The notes: generated by a model not told the origin, from the sequence alone. Shown: positions 33,280 through 44,914, counted from the stretch's first letter. The stretch: 64,000 bases of DNA from Tupaia tana (GCA_026018925.1 JAKSZU010000009.1:35882082-35946081), one strand, 5' to 3'. Numbers and translations are program-made.

Positions 33280-33530
33280 GATGATGGTAAATAAAGGACA
33301 GCACTGGAATGCCTACTGAGCATACTCCTAGGTAGGTAATTTAGAAAAGTTCATTTAACAACTATTTAGTTATTTTAACTACTCATCTATCATAATAAAC
33401 TAAAGACATGAGCAGGCATCCCCATGGAAATGGCTTTCTTGCAAGAGTAACTTTCCTCTGTTGAAAAGGTGTTTAGAGCACTGGAAAGTATTTTATGATT
33501 CTTGCAGAAAAAAATATCTTTTTTGTATAC
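33280..33530. other. Unique intergenic spacer
   Basis: Nothing recognised. Confidence 0.4.
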
Positions 33531-33539
33531 TTAAATATG

Positions 33540-33635
33540 TATTAATGTACACCCATATATATAAGTGTATGTGTTTGGGTGAAAATGTGTGTATATATTT
33601 GTGTTTGTATATATATGTATATGTGTACATATATA

Positions 33636-33668
<33 letters not shown>

Positions 33669-33670
33669 AT
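33540..33670. repeat. (TG)n/(TA)n compound microsatellite
   Basis: Alternating TA and TG runs ending in about 12 GT units. The long open frames here are simple-sequence artefacts. Confidence 0.92.
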
Positions 33671-33674
33671 AAGC

Positions 33675-34110
33675 AGAGACAGAAAGAAGAGTGAGCATGT
33701 ACAAACATATGAGCATATAATTCCATACTAAAGTCAAAGGGTACTAAATTATTACACTATGTAATAGTCTAAAATGTCTATTTTATCCATGATTTTCCTT
33801 GTGAAGTGCCAATTAATGGAAAGATAAAAGATGTCCTATATTTTAGTAAGCAGATTGATTTATTTCTAAAATGTATAATGTTTTTCTGAACTGTATCTGC
33901 TTTGGGGTGACTTACTGTGGAACTTTGGGAATAAATACAATATAACTGTAATGTCTCACCTATACTCGTGTTATACTTGTGTCCACTCTGTTCCCATACT
34001 CCATTACACAGTCAGCATTTTATTATGCCAAATTCTTTCTACCATGTGATAAAACTTTTTGTCTTCTTAAAAAGAAATCCAGGATTTGTTATTTATTTTG
34101 TAAGATAGAA
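33675..34110. other. Unique intergenic sequence
   Basis: AT-rich; no support for a gene. Confidence 0.45.
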
Positions 34111-34115
34111 CTATT

Positions 34116-34360
34116 GGGGCCAGCAGGTGGTGTGGTGGTTAAGGCACTGGACTCCCACATGACTGACCATGGTTAGAGTCACAGTCCTGGTGGCTTGAAA
34201 ATCATGCTGGGTGAATGTATGTGCCCAAAATCCCAGAAGGAGAATGAAGGAGAATGGATTGTGACATGGCCATCCCCCCAGGGGGTGATTTCCCACTTTC
34301 CCTCTTACTACTCTGGTGAGCACACATGCCCTATGGCAAAAACCTTAAATTTAAAAATTT
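34116..34360 (+). mobile_element. tRNA-derived SINE, middle-aged
   Basis: ggggccagcaggtggtgtgg, ggttaaggcactggactccc, catcccccagggggtgattt-like centre and accttaaatttaaaa tail. The B box is degraded (ggttagagtcaca). It belongs to the ggggccagcaggtgg subgroup, also at 51556 and 55290. Confidence 0.92.
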
Positions 34361-34384
34361 CAAAACTAAGGAGAGAGGGAAATA

Positions 34385-34735
34385 ATAAACCCAAATGGTA
34401 GAATTTATTTTTATTGATGTATTTATTTATTTGCAGTCATTCACTGTACATCAATACAATATACAAAATGAGATTTTTCCATCCAGTATACATTATATAT
34501 TGGCTCAATCAAGGATATTACCATACAAATTATCATCAACAAATAATTTTCTTTTTCTTGTTTCTTATATATTTTGCCTTCCCCCTCCCTTGATTCCCTA
34601 CTTCTCACCCTCTGCCAACTCCCCCTTCTTCTCCCACTCTGTCTCTGGTATGTACAGATGTTTTCTATGCCTTTTTTTTCACATTTTATTGATTCACTAA
34701 AGGTCTTAATTAATTTACAGACATAAGATGTAGAG
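34385..34735 (-). mobile_element. L1 3'UTR, lineage family, antisense
   Basis: gtcattcactgtacatcaat, ggatattaccatacaaatta and tcatcaacaaataattt, followed by a C/T-rich block (ccttccccctcccttgattc; ctcccccttcttctccc) that is the complement of an L1 3'UTR polypurine tract. Related copies lie at 36770, 44465 and 58912. Confidence 0.75.
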
Positions 34736-34854
34736 GACAATTTTCAAATAATCACTCCTAAACCCTACCTACCACTACATATCAATTATGATTTATGTAC
34801 TGACCACTTCCGGTCTCCTGGCCAAAATACAACATATATCAATAGCCTGAAACA

Positions 34855-35030
34855 GTGTTTTCCAAATTTGACTGAGTATAGGTATCACTAGGGGAAACTT
34901 GTTAGATATATACATATACCTAGATAATTCCCCAAAATATTCTGATTTAGGTTGTCTGGGTAGGTTCAGGAGTATAACAAGCATTCTATGTAAATCTGAT
35001 GTTCCAACAGCTTTGGAAACATTGACCTCA
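34855..35030 (+). mobile_element. MER5-like fossil
   Basis: cagtgttttccaaatttgac, gtatcactaggggaaacttg, attctgatttaggttg and gttccaacagctttggaaac. Fits a diverged MER5-family element. Confidence 0.5.
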
Positions 35031-35034
35031 AAGA

Positions 35035-35565
35035 ATCCAGCAGGTGACCATGGTTATTATTAGATACTCACTCAAATTTATGTTATCTTCCAGGATAAAT
35101 GCAATCAGGTAGATAAAATACTTAAACTTTAAAAGTAATTTTAATTCCTTTTATATGCAAACTCAGAGTGAATCATGTTTTCAATCTGAATTTAACTCTT
35201 CTTCATTGGACTGCTGTATTATATTATCAAATATCTTCACTCATGTTTTCTGGTGAGAAAGCAGTTTGATATTCTTTTGTCAATAAAGTGCTGGCATTCC
35301 TATTACCTTAGTTCACTTAATATAATAGGAAATATCCTCTCATCTATTTTTAATGGAGTTTAACATAGTAAGGAATATTTAATAGCAAGTCAGACATTAT
35401 TGTATTTTATAGATATAACCTGATTTATCTAAATCTAGTCAAAATTTTAGTTTCCAGAATAAAACATTTATTTTCTGCAATAGGAACCATTAATGATGTC
35501 ATCATGTAAAAGGACATTCTTTTTAAAAATTATTTATTTAAATTTATTTATTATTATCAAATTTT
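35035..35565. other. AT-rich intergenic sequence
   Basis: No recognised repeat or gene. Confidence 0.45.
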
Positions 35566-35567
35566 AA

Positions 35568-35677
35568 CTAGGGAGAGAAAGGGAAAGTAAGAAAGCAAGC
35601 CACTAGGTCTTGGACTCAAATCACAGTCGGTCATGTGGGAGTCCAGCACCTTGACCCCTACGCCACCTGCTGACCCA
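35568..35677 (-). mobile_element. tRNA-derived SINE, short form, antisense
   Basis: gggagagaaagggaaagtaa joins directly to gcaagccactaggtcttgga, skipping the middle segment of full-length copies. Head ctacgccacctgctgaccc. Confidence 0.88.
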
Positions 35678-35793
35678 AGGACATTCTTAAAAAATAGGTT
35701 AAAAAATTAAAGTAAAAAGGATTTTATATCACAAAAAAAAAAAAATTAAAGTAAGGTATTGAATCATCAAAGCATCATTGAAGTGTCCTCTTT

Positions 35794-36042
35794 TTTTTTT
35801 TTTTTTTGCTACAGGATGTGTGCACTCATCAGAAAGAACAGAGAGAGATAAAAAGTGAAAAAGCACCCCCCAGGGAGGATGGCCACACCACAATCCCTTC
35901 TCCTCCATTCTCCTCTCAGGATCTTGGGCATGCACACACACGTGCGCCTAGCTTGAATTTAAGCTACCGGGTCCAGGACTTGAACCGCGGCTGACTACAT
36001 GGGAGTCCAGTGACATAGCCATTATGCCAACTGCTGGTACCC
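35794..36042 (-). mobile_element. tRNA-derived SINE, type 1, antisense
   Basis: T tract, tttgctacaggatgtgtg, ccccccagggaggatgg, ggacttgaaccgcgg and head ctgctggtaccc. Target-site duplication gaagtgtcctcttt at 35780-35793 and 36043-36056 is perfect. Confidence 0.96.
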
Positions 36043-36056
36043 GAAGTGTCCTCTTT

Positions 36057-36390
36057 AATCCACCTGCAGAAAAGAAAACACACACATACCACAGAAGTCA
36101 CTTATCTCCAAAATTAGCAACTGCATTATTTTTTTAAGTGTAACCCAGTAAATAAAGTAGCTTCTTTCTTGTCTCTCAACAATTTCAGACAATTTTAAGG
36201 ATATATTAGTTATTTAATAACTAGCAATTTAATAAAGGAAGTAAAGGGCATGTTTGAGGAAACCAAAGCAAAGCTCAGCAAGAGGGATATTTTTTCTGAC
36301 CTTGCCACATACTTTGAACATGAATAAATCAAGTAAAATTGTCATGATACTTTCCTTTTCTTTATTTTTTCATTTCTTTCCTTTTCTCTC
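36057..36390. other. Unique intergenic spacer
   Basis: Nothing recognised. Confidence 0.4.
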
Positions 36391-36394
36391 TCTT

Positions 36395-36650
36395 TTTCTT
36401 AGATTTTTGCCATAGAGTGTGTGTACTTGCTAGAGGGAGACAGAGATAGAGACAGAGAATGCAAGTGAGAAATCATCTGTTAGGGTGAATAGCGACATCA
36501 CAACCCCTTTGCCTTTATTCTCCTCCTGAGATTTTGAGCATGTACACACATCCACCTGGCATGTTTTTCAAGCTGCTGGGGCCAGGATTCAAACTGTGGA
36601 ATTGGCCATGTGGGATCCAGAGCCTTAACCACCACACCACTTTCTGTCCT
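36395..36650 (-). mobile_element. tRNA-derived SINE, older, antisense
   Basis: gatttttgccatagagtgtg, gagggagacagagatagaga, caagctgctggggccaggat and gccatgtgggatccagagcc. The C/G centre has decayed (tctgttagggtgaatag). Confidence 0.88.
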
Positions 36651-36769
36651 GTGAGCTTTCTTTTTCACAATGAACTTTATATAACAAAATGAGAAATGCT
36701 AGCTTTCACTTCAAATAATTATATTTAGAAATAGTCGTAAAGGAATGAAAAAATTATTGCACTCTTTTT

Positions 36770-36935
36770 TTAACTTACTTTTTTTACATTTAATCACTGT
36801 ACATCTTTATAGCATGCAAAATCAATTTTCCCAGCACAAATACATTGTAAATTAGTATAGTCAAAGATATTACCATACACATTATCATCAACAGATAATT
36901 TTCCATTTATGGAAATGTTAAATGTTTTGCTTTCT
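36770..36935 (-). mobile_element. L1 3'UTR tip, lineage family, antisense
   Basis: atttaatcactgtacatctt, caattttcccagcacaaata and accatacacattatcatcaa are shared with the other copies. A short 5'-truncated insertion. Confidence 0.65.
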
Positions 36936-37057
36936 TTGCCCACTGATTATTGCACTCCTTTAAAATATCTTAATAAATTAACACTAGGATTTCATAAATG
37001 TTTATTATATACCACTTCTAGAGAAGGTCCCATGCTAGATACTGGGGAAAGGTGGTG

Positions 37058-37165
37058 TATTATTCAGTCAGGGTTCTCCAAAGAATCAGAACCAACAAGA
37101 AGTGTGTGTGTGTGTGTGTGTGTGTGTCTATACGTGTGTGTATATATGTGTGTGTGTATAAAACT
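37058..37165. repeat. Old interspersed repeat edge plus (GT)n
   Basis: attcagtcagggttctccaa and agaatcagaaccaac are a phrase common at the edge of several mammalian fossil repeats; I cannot name which. GT runs follow. Confidence 0.45.
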
Positions 37166-37176
37166 TAATCTATCTA

Positions 37177-37433
37177 GGGACCAGCAGTTAGCATAATGGC
37201 TATGTCACTGGACCCCCATGTAGTCGACCGCGATTTGCGTCCCGGACCTGGTGGCTTAAAATTCAGGCCGGGCGCGTGTGCGTGCGTGCCCAAGATCCTG
37301 AGAGGAGAACGGATTGCGGCGTGGCCATCCCCCCTGGGAGGTGATTTCTCGCTTTCTATCTCTCTGTCTCTCTCTGTCTGTCTGGTGAGCGCACGCACCC
37401 TATGGCAAAAACCTCTCCAAAAAAAAAAAAAAA
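37177..37433 (+). mobile_element. tRNA-derived SINE, young, type 1/type 2 intermediate
   Basis: Type 1 head (gggaccagcag) and gtggccatcc, but B box GATTTGCGTCCC and ggcttaaaattc as in type 2. It has a small deletion (gagaacggattgcgg). Tail A16. Possible imperfect duplication acttaatcta/acttaagcta. Confidence 0.93.
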
Positions 37434-37594
37434 ACACTTAAGCTAGACTGATTTATATCTATCTATCTATATGGATATGTGTGTGTGTGTTTATATATAT
37501 ATAGAGAGAGCAGTTTAAGAAATTCCCCCATGATATTCTTGGAAATGACAAGAATAAAACCTGCAGAACTGAATAGGACCTGAGTAGGCATTCC

Positions 37595-37864
37595 TTTTTT
37601 TTTTTTTTTTTTGAGAGGTTTTTCGCTATAGGGCGCGTGCGCTCGCCAGACAGACAGAGATAGACATAGAGACAGAAAGCGAGAAATCACCCCCCAGGGG
37701 GGATGGTCACGCCACAATCCCTTCTCCTCCATTCTCCTCTTGGGATCTTGGGCATGCACGCACACACGCCCGGCGTGAGTTTTAAGCCACCGGGTCCAGG
37801 ATGCAAACCACGGTCAACTATGTGGGAGTCCAGCGACATAGCCATGACGCTAACTGCTGGTTCC
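37595..37864 (-). mobile_element. tRNA-derived SINE, young type 2, antisense
   Basis: gagaggtttttcgctatagg, gacatagagacagaaagcga, gatggtcacgcc, gttttaagcc, aggatgcaaacc and head ctgctggttcc. Duplication gcattcttt-like at both ends. Confidence 0.95.
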
Positions 37865-37888
37865 TGCATTCTTTAAAATAAGATATAT

Positions 37889-38140
37889 GGGACCAGCAGA
37901 TGGTATAATGATTACATTGCTGCACTCCCATGTAGTTGACTGCAGTTTGAGACCTGGATCCAGTGACTGAAAACTCACTCTGGGTATATGTATGTGCATG
38001 CCCAAGATCCTGAGAGGATAGTGGAGAAGAAGGGATTACAACATGGCCATCCCCCCTAGGGGGGTGATTTCTCACTTTCTGTCTCTCTCTCTCTGGAGAG
38101 CACATGGGGCCTATAGCAAAATTCTTTCTCTGAAAAAATA
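37889..38140 (+). mobile_element. tRNA-derived SINE, middle-aged
   Basis: gggaccagcagatggtataa, gactgcagtttgagacctgg, catcccccctaggggggtga and tctctctctggagagcacat. Imperfect target-site duplication aagatatatg/aagatacatg. It landed 25 bp from the previous SINE, in opposite orientation. Confidence 0.93.
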
Positions 38141-38154
38141 AAAGATACATGAAT

Positions 38155-39040
38155 GCCCAAAAGATATGAAAAGAATGCTCAAAAGCACAAATTTGAGAAT
38201 TGGATATTAAAACCACAATGAGATATTACCTCATAGCTATTAAAATGGCTATTATCATAAAGGGAAAAGGTGAGTATTAGGGAAGATTTAGAGAAGAGGT
38301 CACCCTTGCACACTGTGAGTGGGACTGTAATTAGCTCAACCATTAGGAAAAATAGTATGAAGTTTCCTCAAAAAATTAAAAAGAGAACTGCAGTATGATC
38401 TAGCAATCTCACTATGAGGCATATATCTGGTGGAAATGAAATTGGTATGTTGAAGAGAAATATGCATTTCCATGTTCATTGACACAATATTCATAGTACC
38501 TAAGGCATAGATTAATGGGTAGGGAAATGTGCTATACACACACAACAGAATACTGTTCAGCCTTAACAATTAAGGAAATCCTGTCATTTGGGACAATATG
38601 GATAAAACTGGGGAACATTATATTAAATAAAATAAGACAGACACAGAGAGACAAATACTGCATGTTATAACTTATATATGGAACCTAAAAATGTTGACTA
38701 TATAGAAGCATAGAATAGAATGGTGGTTACCAGGGGCTGGGTCAATGATGGGTAAAGGATGTGAAATTTCAGTTAGCTAGAGGAATAAATTCAAGAAATC
38801 TATTTTACAATACAGAGACTATAGTTAACAAGAACATGTTGTTAAACAAGTATACTTGTTATTAAAATCTCTAAGAGAGGAGATTTTAAATATTCTCACC
38901 AGAAGGGAATAAGTATGTGAGGTAATGCATTTGTTATTTGGACCAATTAAGCCATTTATATATTTCAAAACATGTTGTACATGATAATGACATACAATTT
39001 TTGTTTGTCAGTTAAAACATAATGAATAAAAAAACGTGCC
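38155..39040 (+). mobile_element. L1 3' end (ORF2 tail and 3'UTR)
   Basis: gatattaaaaccacaatgag and taaaatggctattatcataa, then 3'UTR phrases (gttcattgacacaatattca; ggttaccaggggctgggtca), ending in an A-rich tail at about 39030. 5'-truncated and degenerate. Confidence 0.8.
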
Positions 39041-40034
39041 TGCCTTCAGGTTACTTCTAGTCAAAATTAGCAACAAATACACACACAAAAAATTGATAGT
39101 TCAGATTATGATAAGTTCTCTAAAGAAAAATAGACCAGGATAAGGGGCAGAGAGAAATGTGTGAGATGAGGGGATGGTACTGATATTTCAATGTAGGGTA
39201 GTCAGGGAAAGAGTTGAAGTAGCCTGAAGAAGGTGGTGGAATATACCATGTAACTATCTGGGGTAATAAGATTCTATGCAGAAGAAACAATCAGTCAATT
39301 TCATTCATATTTGTTACTGAACTAGTATAAAACACATTAATGAAGCCTGCTTTTCTTCCCAGTCACAAACCAGGGGACAGACTCTCAGTCAAAAATGAAA
39401 AATGGCTAATGAAATTAGTACCTTTCAATACCAGTGTGGACCTTTTATGGAGGCTAAGAGGAAAAATAGAGAGGGAGGAGATGAGAATAAAAAGGGAAAG
39501 CAGGATAGAACTGAGCGAAGAAATTGAAGGACCAGAGAAAGAAGAAGGAAAAAGAGGGATAAATATGACATAGGAGAATAATGGACCTAAATTTTGACCT
39601 CATTCTGTCCTGGTCCCTATCAGGAACTTACTTCTTGCATCATAAGCAGCATTTGCTGTGCATTTGTCTTGGTGAAATTGCCCAGACCAACATCATTCCT
39701 TTGTAGGGCATGATATTCTCATTTTAAATTTAATCTATTCAATAACAAGGACTCTATATACCTGGTGTGTCAGGACCAAAGATTGAAAAGCAAGATAGAA
39801 GAAGAATAGGTACAGCTTAATAGACAGAAATGAATGTTCATGTATGTTGGTAATATCTTTATTTTACAGTATGTATTTCTTTGGCTTTCTCTTGTGTGCC
39901 CCACCCTTCACACACACAGTTTTGTAAGGCTATTCTTAAGCTTTTACTCAGTCCAATGTATTTGAGGGACGTGACAAATCGCCAGGAGTACCACTTACTC
40001 ATAAAGGACATGGTTATAATGGTATTAGAGCATG
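39041..40034. other. Unique intergenic sequence
   Basis: A 77-codon frame at 39340-39573 is rich in lysine and glutamate from a purine-rich stretch. There is no family resemblance or regulatory context. No gene called. Confidence 0.5.
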
Positions 40035-40035
40035 A

Positions 40036-40233
40036 TTTTTTGTTTATTTATTTTCTGAGAGTGACATAGGCACCCTTGACAGGGTCCTCACACTGTAGTC
40101 CTCCTGAAGCCCTGCAGACAGCCACATGCATACCCAGCATGTTCAGCTACCACAAGGATGTAAACTGGGAGCCTTCCCATATGGCCTGCAGAATTGCACA
40201 GCAACGCCTCCACCTCCTGTGCTGTTGCAACTG
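40036..40233 (-). mobile_element. Divergent older SINE, antisense, cut by the gap
   Basis: gtgacataggcacccttgac, cagccacatgcatacccagc, ggagccttcccatatggcct and a CACC-rich head region. It resembles the copies at 24535 and 46294. The head end runs into the N gap. Confidence 0.6.
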
Positions 40234-40333
40234 NNNNNNNNNNNNNNNNNNNNNNNNNNNNNNNNNNNNNNNNNNNNNNNNNNNNNNNNNNNNNNNNNNN
40301 NNNNNNNNNNNNNNNNNNNNNNNNNNNNNNNNN
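40234..40333. other. Assembly gap, exactly 100 N
   Basis: A run of 100 N, probably a placeholder of unknown true length. Features on each side cannot be joined. Confidence 0.99.
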
Positions 40334-41180
40334 TATTGACATTGGTATAGTCAAGATGCAGAACACTGTCATCACTACATGAATCTTCATGCTACATCTT
40401 CTTGCACTATTCCCTTCTTAGCCCTTGGCAACTACTAATCTAGTCTCTATAATTTTGTCATTTCAAGAATGCTATACATGAATGAACTCTTTCCATCTTT
40501 TTTTTTGGTGGGGGGAGGTTTTTGCTATAGGGCACATGCACTCACCAGAAAGACAGAGAAAGACAGAGAGACAGAAGGTGAGAAATCATCCCCCAGGGGG
40601 GATGGCCATGCCGCAATCCCTTCTCCTCCATTCTCCTCGGGATCTTGGGCATGCACGCACTTGCGCCCAGTGTGAATTTAAGCCACCGGGTCCGGGAGTC
40701 GAACTACGGTCGTCTACATGGGAATTCAGTAACATAGCCATTACGCTAACTGCTGGTCCCAATTCTTTCCATTTTGAAACAATGTATATAAATGATTTCA
40801 GCATAGTATTATAACTTTTCTGAGTATTTTGTTATTGTTTATCTGAAAGGTGTAGTACTGTATATGTTAATTAGTTTGATTGAGTCATTCTATAATGTCT
40901 ACTTATTTCAAAACATCATGTTGTATGTAAGTGTATAACATTTTTATTTTTCAAGTTAAAATAAAACAGAAAATGTTATCTAAATGAAATATCACACTAT
41001 ATAATTCTTTGGGGATCCCATGGAGATTTATCCATGTCATTGTGTGTATTAATTCTTTAGTCTTTTTTGCTAAGTATTATTCCATGGTGTTTATGTACCA
41101 GAATTGTGAAACTATATGTTTGTGTAAATAAGATAAATAGCTACCAAATTGTTTCCGGTTTTGAAGTGATTTTAAAGGAT
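40334..41180 (-). mobile_element. Old L1 3'UTR, antisense
   Basis: ttggcaactactaatctagt, ttgtcatttcaagaatgcta, catgttgtatgtaag and attccatggtgtttatgtac follow an L1M-type 3'UTR in antisense. A young SINE interrupts it at 40498-40760. Confidence 0.7.
40498..40760 (-). mobile_element. tRNA-derived SINE, young type 1, antisense
   Basis: gggaggtttttgctataggg, ccccccaggggggatggcca, ggtccgggagtcgaact and head ctgctggtccc. Imperfect duplication actctttccatcttt/attctttccattttg. Confidence 0.95.
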
Positions 41181-41214
41181 ACTGTGTTTTTTTTTATTTC
41201 AGTTTCCACATGTT

Positions 41215-41500
41215 CACTGTTAGTATATAGAAATGTGATGACTTTTTCCTGCTGACTTTGAATCTTACCATCTTTCTGAACTCACTTTTTGGTTCTAGGG
41301 GTTAGGTTTTGTAGATTTCTTCTTAGACTATCATGTCATCTGCAAGTATGGATTCATCTCAGTGTTGACGTCAGCTTATTCTCTTTTACTTATTCAAGGT
41401 GTGACTTTCTTGTTGTTTGATTGTATCCTAGAAATTTTGCCTATAATGTTAAGAAACTCAGGCCTATTTAAATCTTTTATTTTAGCAGTCATTTGCCCTG
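41215..41500 (-). mobile_element. L1 ORF2 fragment, antisense
   Basis: tctttctgaactcacttttt, gacta-tcatgtcatctgca and agtatggattcatctc match the reverse-transcriptase region of L1 ORF2 in antisense. Short and decayed. Confidence 0.65.
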
Positions 41501-42640
41501 TTTAAGTTTATTAAGCAGGTCCTGACCTAGTTTAGAGGGATGTAACTTCAATGATAAAGTCATTTTCAGAGCCTTTGTTATGCTATTTTGGTTTGCCAGG
41601 ACTGCTGTGGTTCTCACTGGTCTCTGCTGGTGCTGCTTGTGGAAATGACAGGGGTTCCTCCAGGCTGTACTACCTAGTTTCTCTAGGAGGGGTGAGAGAC
41701 TCTCTGATCCACTAAAATGAAGAGTGTTTGCCTCTCAGGAGCTTGTTGTGGTGAGATGCTGCCTGACTATGGGGGATAAAAAGAGATTTTCAGGTCAGCA
41801 ACTTGTAGCGGCAGGAATCATAATCTTTTTGATCTGGTGTTCCTGGGTGAAAGAGGGGAGTCTCAGGATTTCCTGTCAGGGATGCTTGTTGTGGTGGAAT
41901 CTCATTTCACAGCTCCTATTGGCCACTCATCATCTCTGGGATGAGGAGAGAAGTCTACACATCTGTGAATTTTAAAACTTCTGTCTTTACCCTGGTCTTC
42001 ATATATGTTTACTAAGGAGTGTTGTTATTAGTAGGAACATTGATGGAAGGGCAACAAAGGAATCAGGGCTGTCCAAAGGGAAAAGTCAAGCTGTGGTGCA
42101 CACCCACTAAGGCCATATGAGGTAGAATGGACCTTCAGAGTTGTCACAAATTTGGTCAATATGGTTGTTATTTTATATTCTCACATGAATCAGTCATTGG
42201 ATATGGTACAACAGAGAAGGGGGATGGACTTTGGGGAAGGCAGTTCTCTGCAAATAGAGGCTATCTTCTAAAGGCACTTCCAGTAGCTGACACAACATGC
42301 CCTTTATTGAACTAGGATCTGAGCTGTACATCAGTTCCAAAACAACCTCGTTGTATATAACCAAACTCCTGACCATGTGGGTCTCACTCCCAGTGTGAAA
42401 GAATCACATTGGCCAGAACAGTGTTTCCAGTCCTGGAGCTGACCAACCAATTAAGAGTTCTTTACAAGACTGCAGGATTTCTGCACTGGCCAACCTCACT
42501 AGTGGAGAGTTTCCTCCTGGGCAGTAAAGTCAAGCCCTTATGGTTTTCCCTCTAGCCCAAGTATATGCCCGGTTAAAATGGAGATATTAAATAGGTAAAG
42601 GAATATGTAAGTATGGAACTCAGATAGGCATATGCCTTCC
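41501..42640. other. Unexplained stretch with a weak internal duplication
   Basis: gagcttgttgtggtgagatg near 41738 recurs loosely as atgcttgttgtggtggaatc near 41880, with gagagactctc/gggagtctcag before each. It could be an L1 5'UTR or LTR fossil. 42080-42560 is complex and unrecognised. Confidence 0.35.
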
Positions 42641-44460
42641 TTTTAATATTTTAACTATTGTAAGTTTTCTTTGCTCTGGGTGTTGTATAAAAGAATAATG
42701 GTTAATAATTATGTCTCATATGTTTTCATGTACAATTCTTGGCTGTTTGTTTATTCTTTTATAAGTTTTCTGTTCAGTTTCTTTGCCCAGTTTTTGGGAA
42801 TGTTGTTTGTGTTATTATTGACTTACATGGTATTTTTGACTTCGTGTGGAAAATCATTGACTTCTGTGGGAGACATGCATACATACAAGAGAAATTGATT
42901 TATTTTTTAATGACTGGTTTTTCCTTTTTACTCCATGATCCTAGACAAACTTGTCTTCTCTTTTGAGCTAACATCATACGTGGAGAACCTATTAGCCTGC
43001 TACTATCTCTAGGCTAGTGCTCATTTTAGGTGACTTAGAGAGCACAATTTTTGCTAATGTGACCATAAGTAACTCTAGATTTTTGATATGAAGGTTCTGA
43101 CTAGAATCCACAAACATATGTCCCCTATAGAATTTCAAAACAATACAATTTTTTTAGTTCCTCTGTGCCATTTCATTACATTAAATAGTTCCTCCTAAAA
43201 GTTTACCAGCATACTGATTTATATTCCAAGCCTAAGTTCACACTTGAAAATTCAATTCATAAAATGATACCACAACTCTAAACCTATATCCAAACACATT
43301 GCTTGAAATCTTTATATGTATTGAAAATGCAGTGTCACTCCTCCTCAAACAATAATCATCTTCTAAGAAAGAAGACACAAAGAGAGAGAAGTTATCATTT
43401 GGGCACTGCTTTAACTTAAAATAGAAGTTAGGAATGCAGTTTTTGTGTTGAGAGATTTAGAGATGCCAGATGCAAAAATGAGGAACAAATTGAATTGCAG
43501 TTGGCATTGATTTGCTTAGTTGTTTCATCTCTTGTACCTGATATTGAAGCAAAGTCGGTGGTTTGGTCTCTGCCACTGGGACTCCCAAAATGTACCCCTG
43601 TCCTGCAAATTCATCTCTACCATAGAAGATAGTATATACTGGAATGGAAGCTGAGTCACAATATCTGAAATAGATAGGTCTAGAAATCATGTAATCCAAA
43701 TCCCTTACTTCTTAAAAATGTGAACTGCCTCAAGAGAGAAATGAACTTTATAGAAATGGGTTGAATTAGTTTCTGATTTAGATTACTAGAAGATTAGTCA
43801 AGTCAAACACCATTTATTTAAATGTTACTGCTTTTGGCAGTGCAGTTAAGTTTTAGTTAAAAATGAGTTCTGAATCTCAACCTAGGGCTCGCTGTCCTTC
43901 TAAAATGGAAAAGATCATTGCTGATTTCTCATTGCCTTCTAAGACAGTTTCCTATTGCTTCTATTTCCTGCTTTAGTGGTGTTTTCATTTTATATTTTAT
44001 GGGGTCCATTCTATTAATAAATTTCTTTATTTCTAAAATTTTATTGCTAATGTCTATTGTAGGTCTACATATTCTTGGAGATAGTCTGGAGTTTTACAAA
44101 ATGACGTACAGGATCTGAGGAGGAGGCTAGTTTTATAAAACTATAATCAAATAGCAGATAATGCATGGTTTCTATCTTTGTAGGTGCTTTTTATTTCCCA
44201 GTGTGCACTTAGATGAAAAATAAAATGAACTGAAGCCCTCTTTTAACAGAATTGTATAACTAATTTTTGCAGGTTAAATTTGTTTCTGGAATGTGTGACA
44301 TAATTGTTAATATTGTGGCCATGTCTATGTACCAACAATTCACAATTCCAAGCAGACACAGAATAGTTTATTTGGGGCTAGAGATTGATTTCTGCACTGA
44401 AGTATGCCTTATTATTCAAACTACACAGTTATGGTGGCAACTTCTTTTTTTTCTGTTTAT
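42641..44460. other. Intergenic sequence, mostly unique
   Basis: Hydrophobic frames at 42671-42966 come from T-rich DNA. Nothing in the stretch resembles a gene. Possible very old L1 pieces at about 43900-44110. Confidence 0.4.
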
Positions 44461-44464
44461 ATAC

Positions 44465-44720
44465 TTTTAAAAATTATTTATTTATTTATTTTCATTTACA
44501 TTTTATCACATCTTTACAGTATACATTTCTTTTTCCAACACAAAAATCATGCATATCAGTCAAGACAAGTATATTACTATATACCTTATCATCAGCAAAT
44601 AACTTCTCATTTTTTGTCAATTAAGCATGCTTTTACCCATTTTTACTTTCTCCTTTCCCCCCCTCCTTTCCATACTAACCTCTTTTTTTCACATTTTATT
44701 GATTCATAAAAGATCTTAAA
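44465..44720 (-). mobile_element. L1 3'UTR, lineage family, antisense
   Basis: cattttatcacatctttaca, catgcatatcagtcaagaca, accttatcatcagcaaataa and a C/T-rich block (ctcctttcccccc) match the copies at 34385 and 58912. Confidence 0.72.
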
Positions 44721-44914
44721 GTATGGACAAAGCTAGAATCTAGTGACAAGTGCACTGTAATTTTCTTCTGAAACAATTTTTCCCTCTCTCTTTATGCCCC
44801 CTTTTACTAAAGAGAGGTATAAACTAACTTATTTGAAAAAAAATTAGGTTAATCTCATTTTCGTCTGTTATTTGCACAACTTCTGCGTTGATATAGAAAT
44901 GGTTTTCATAGTAG

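Noticed and set aside
33461-33737. Frames of 68-77 codons with YIY/THTH repeats
   Set aside because: Translation of a TG/TA microsatellite on both strands.
42671-42966. Hydrophobic frames resembling membrane proteins
   Set aside because: T-rich DNA gives Phe/Leu/Val runs in any frame; no signal, family or conservation evidence.
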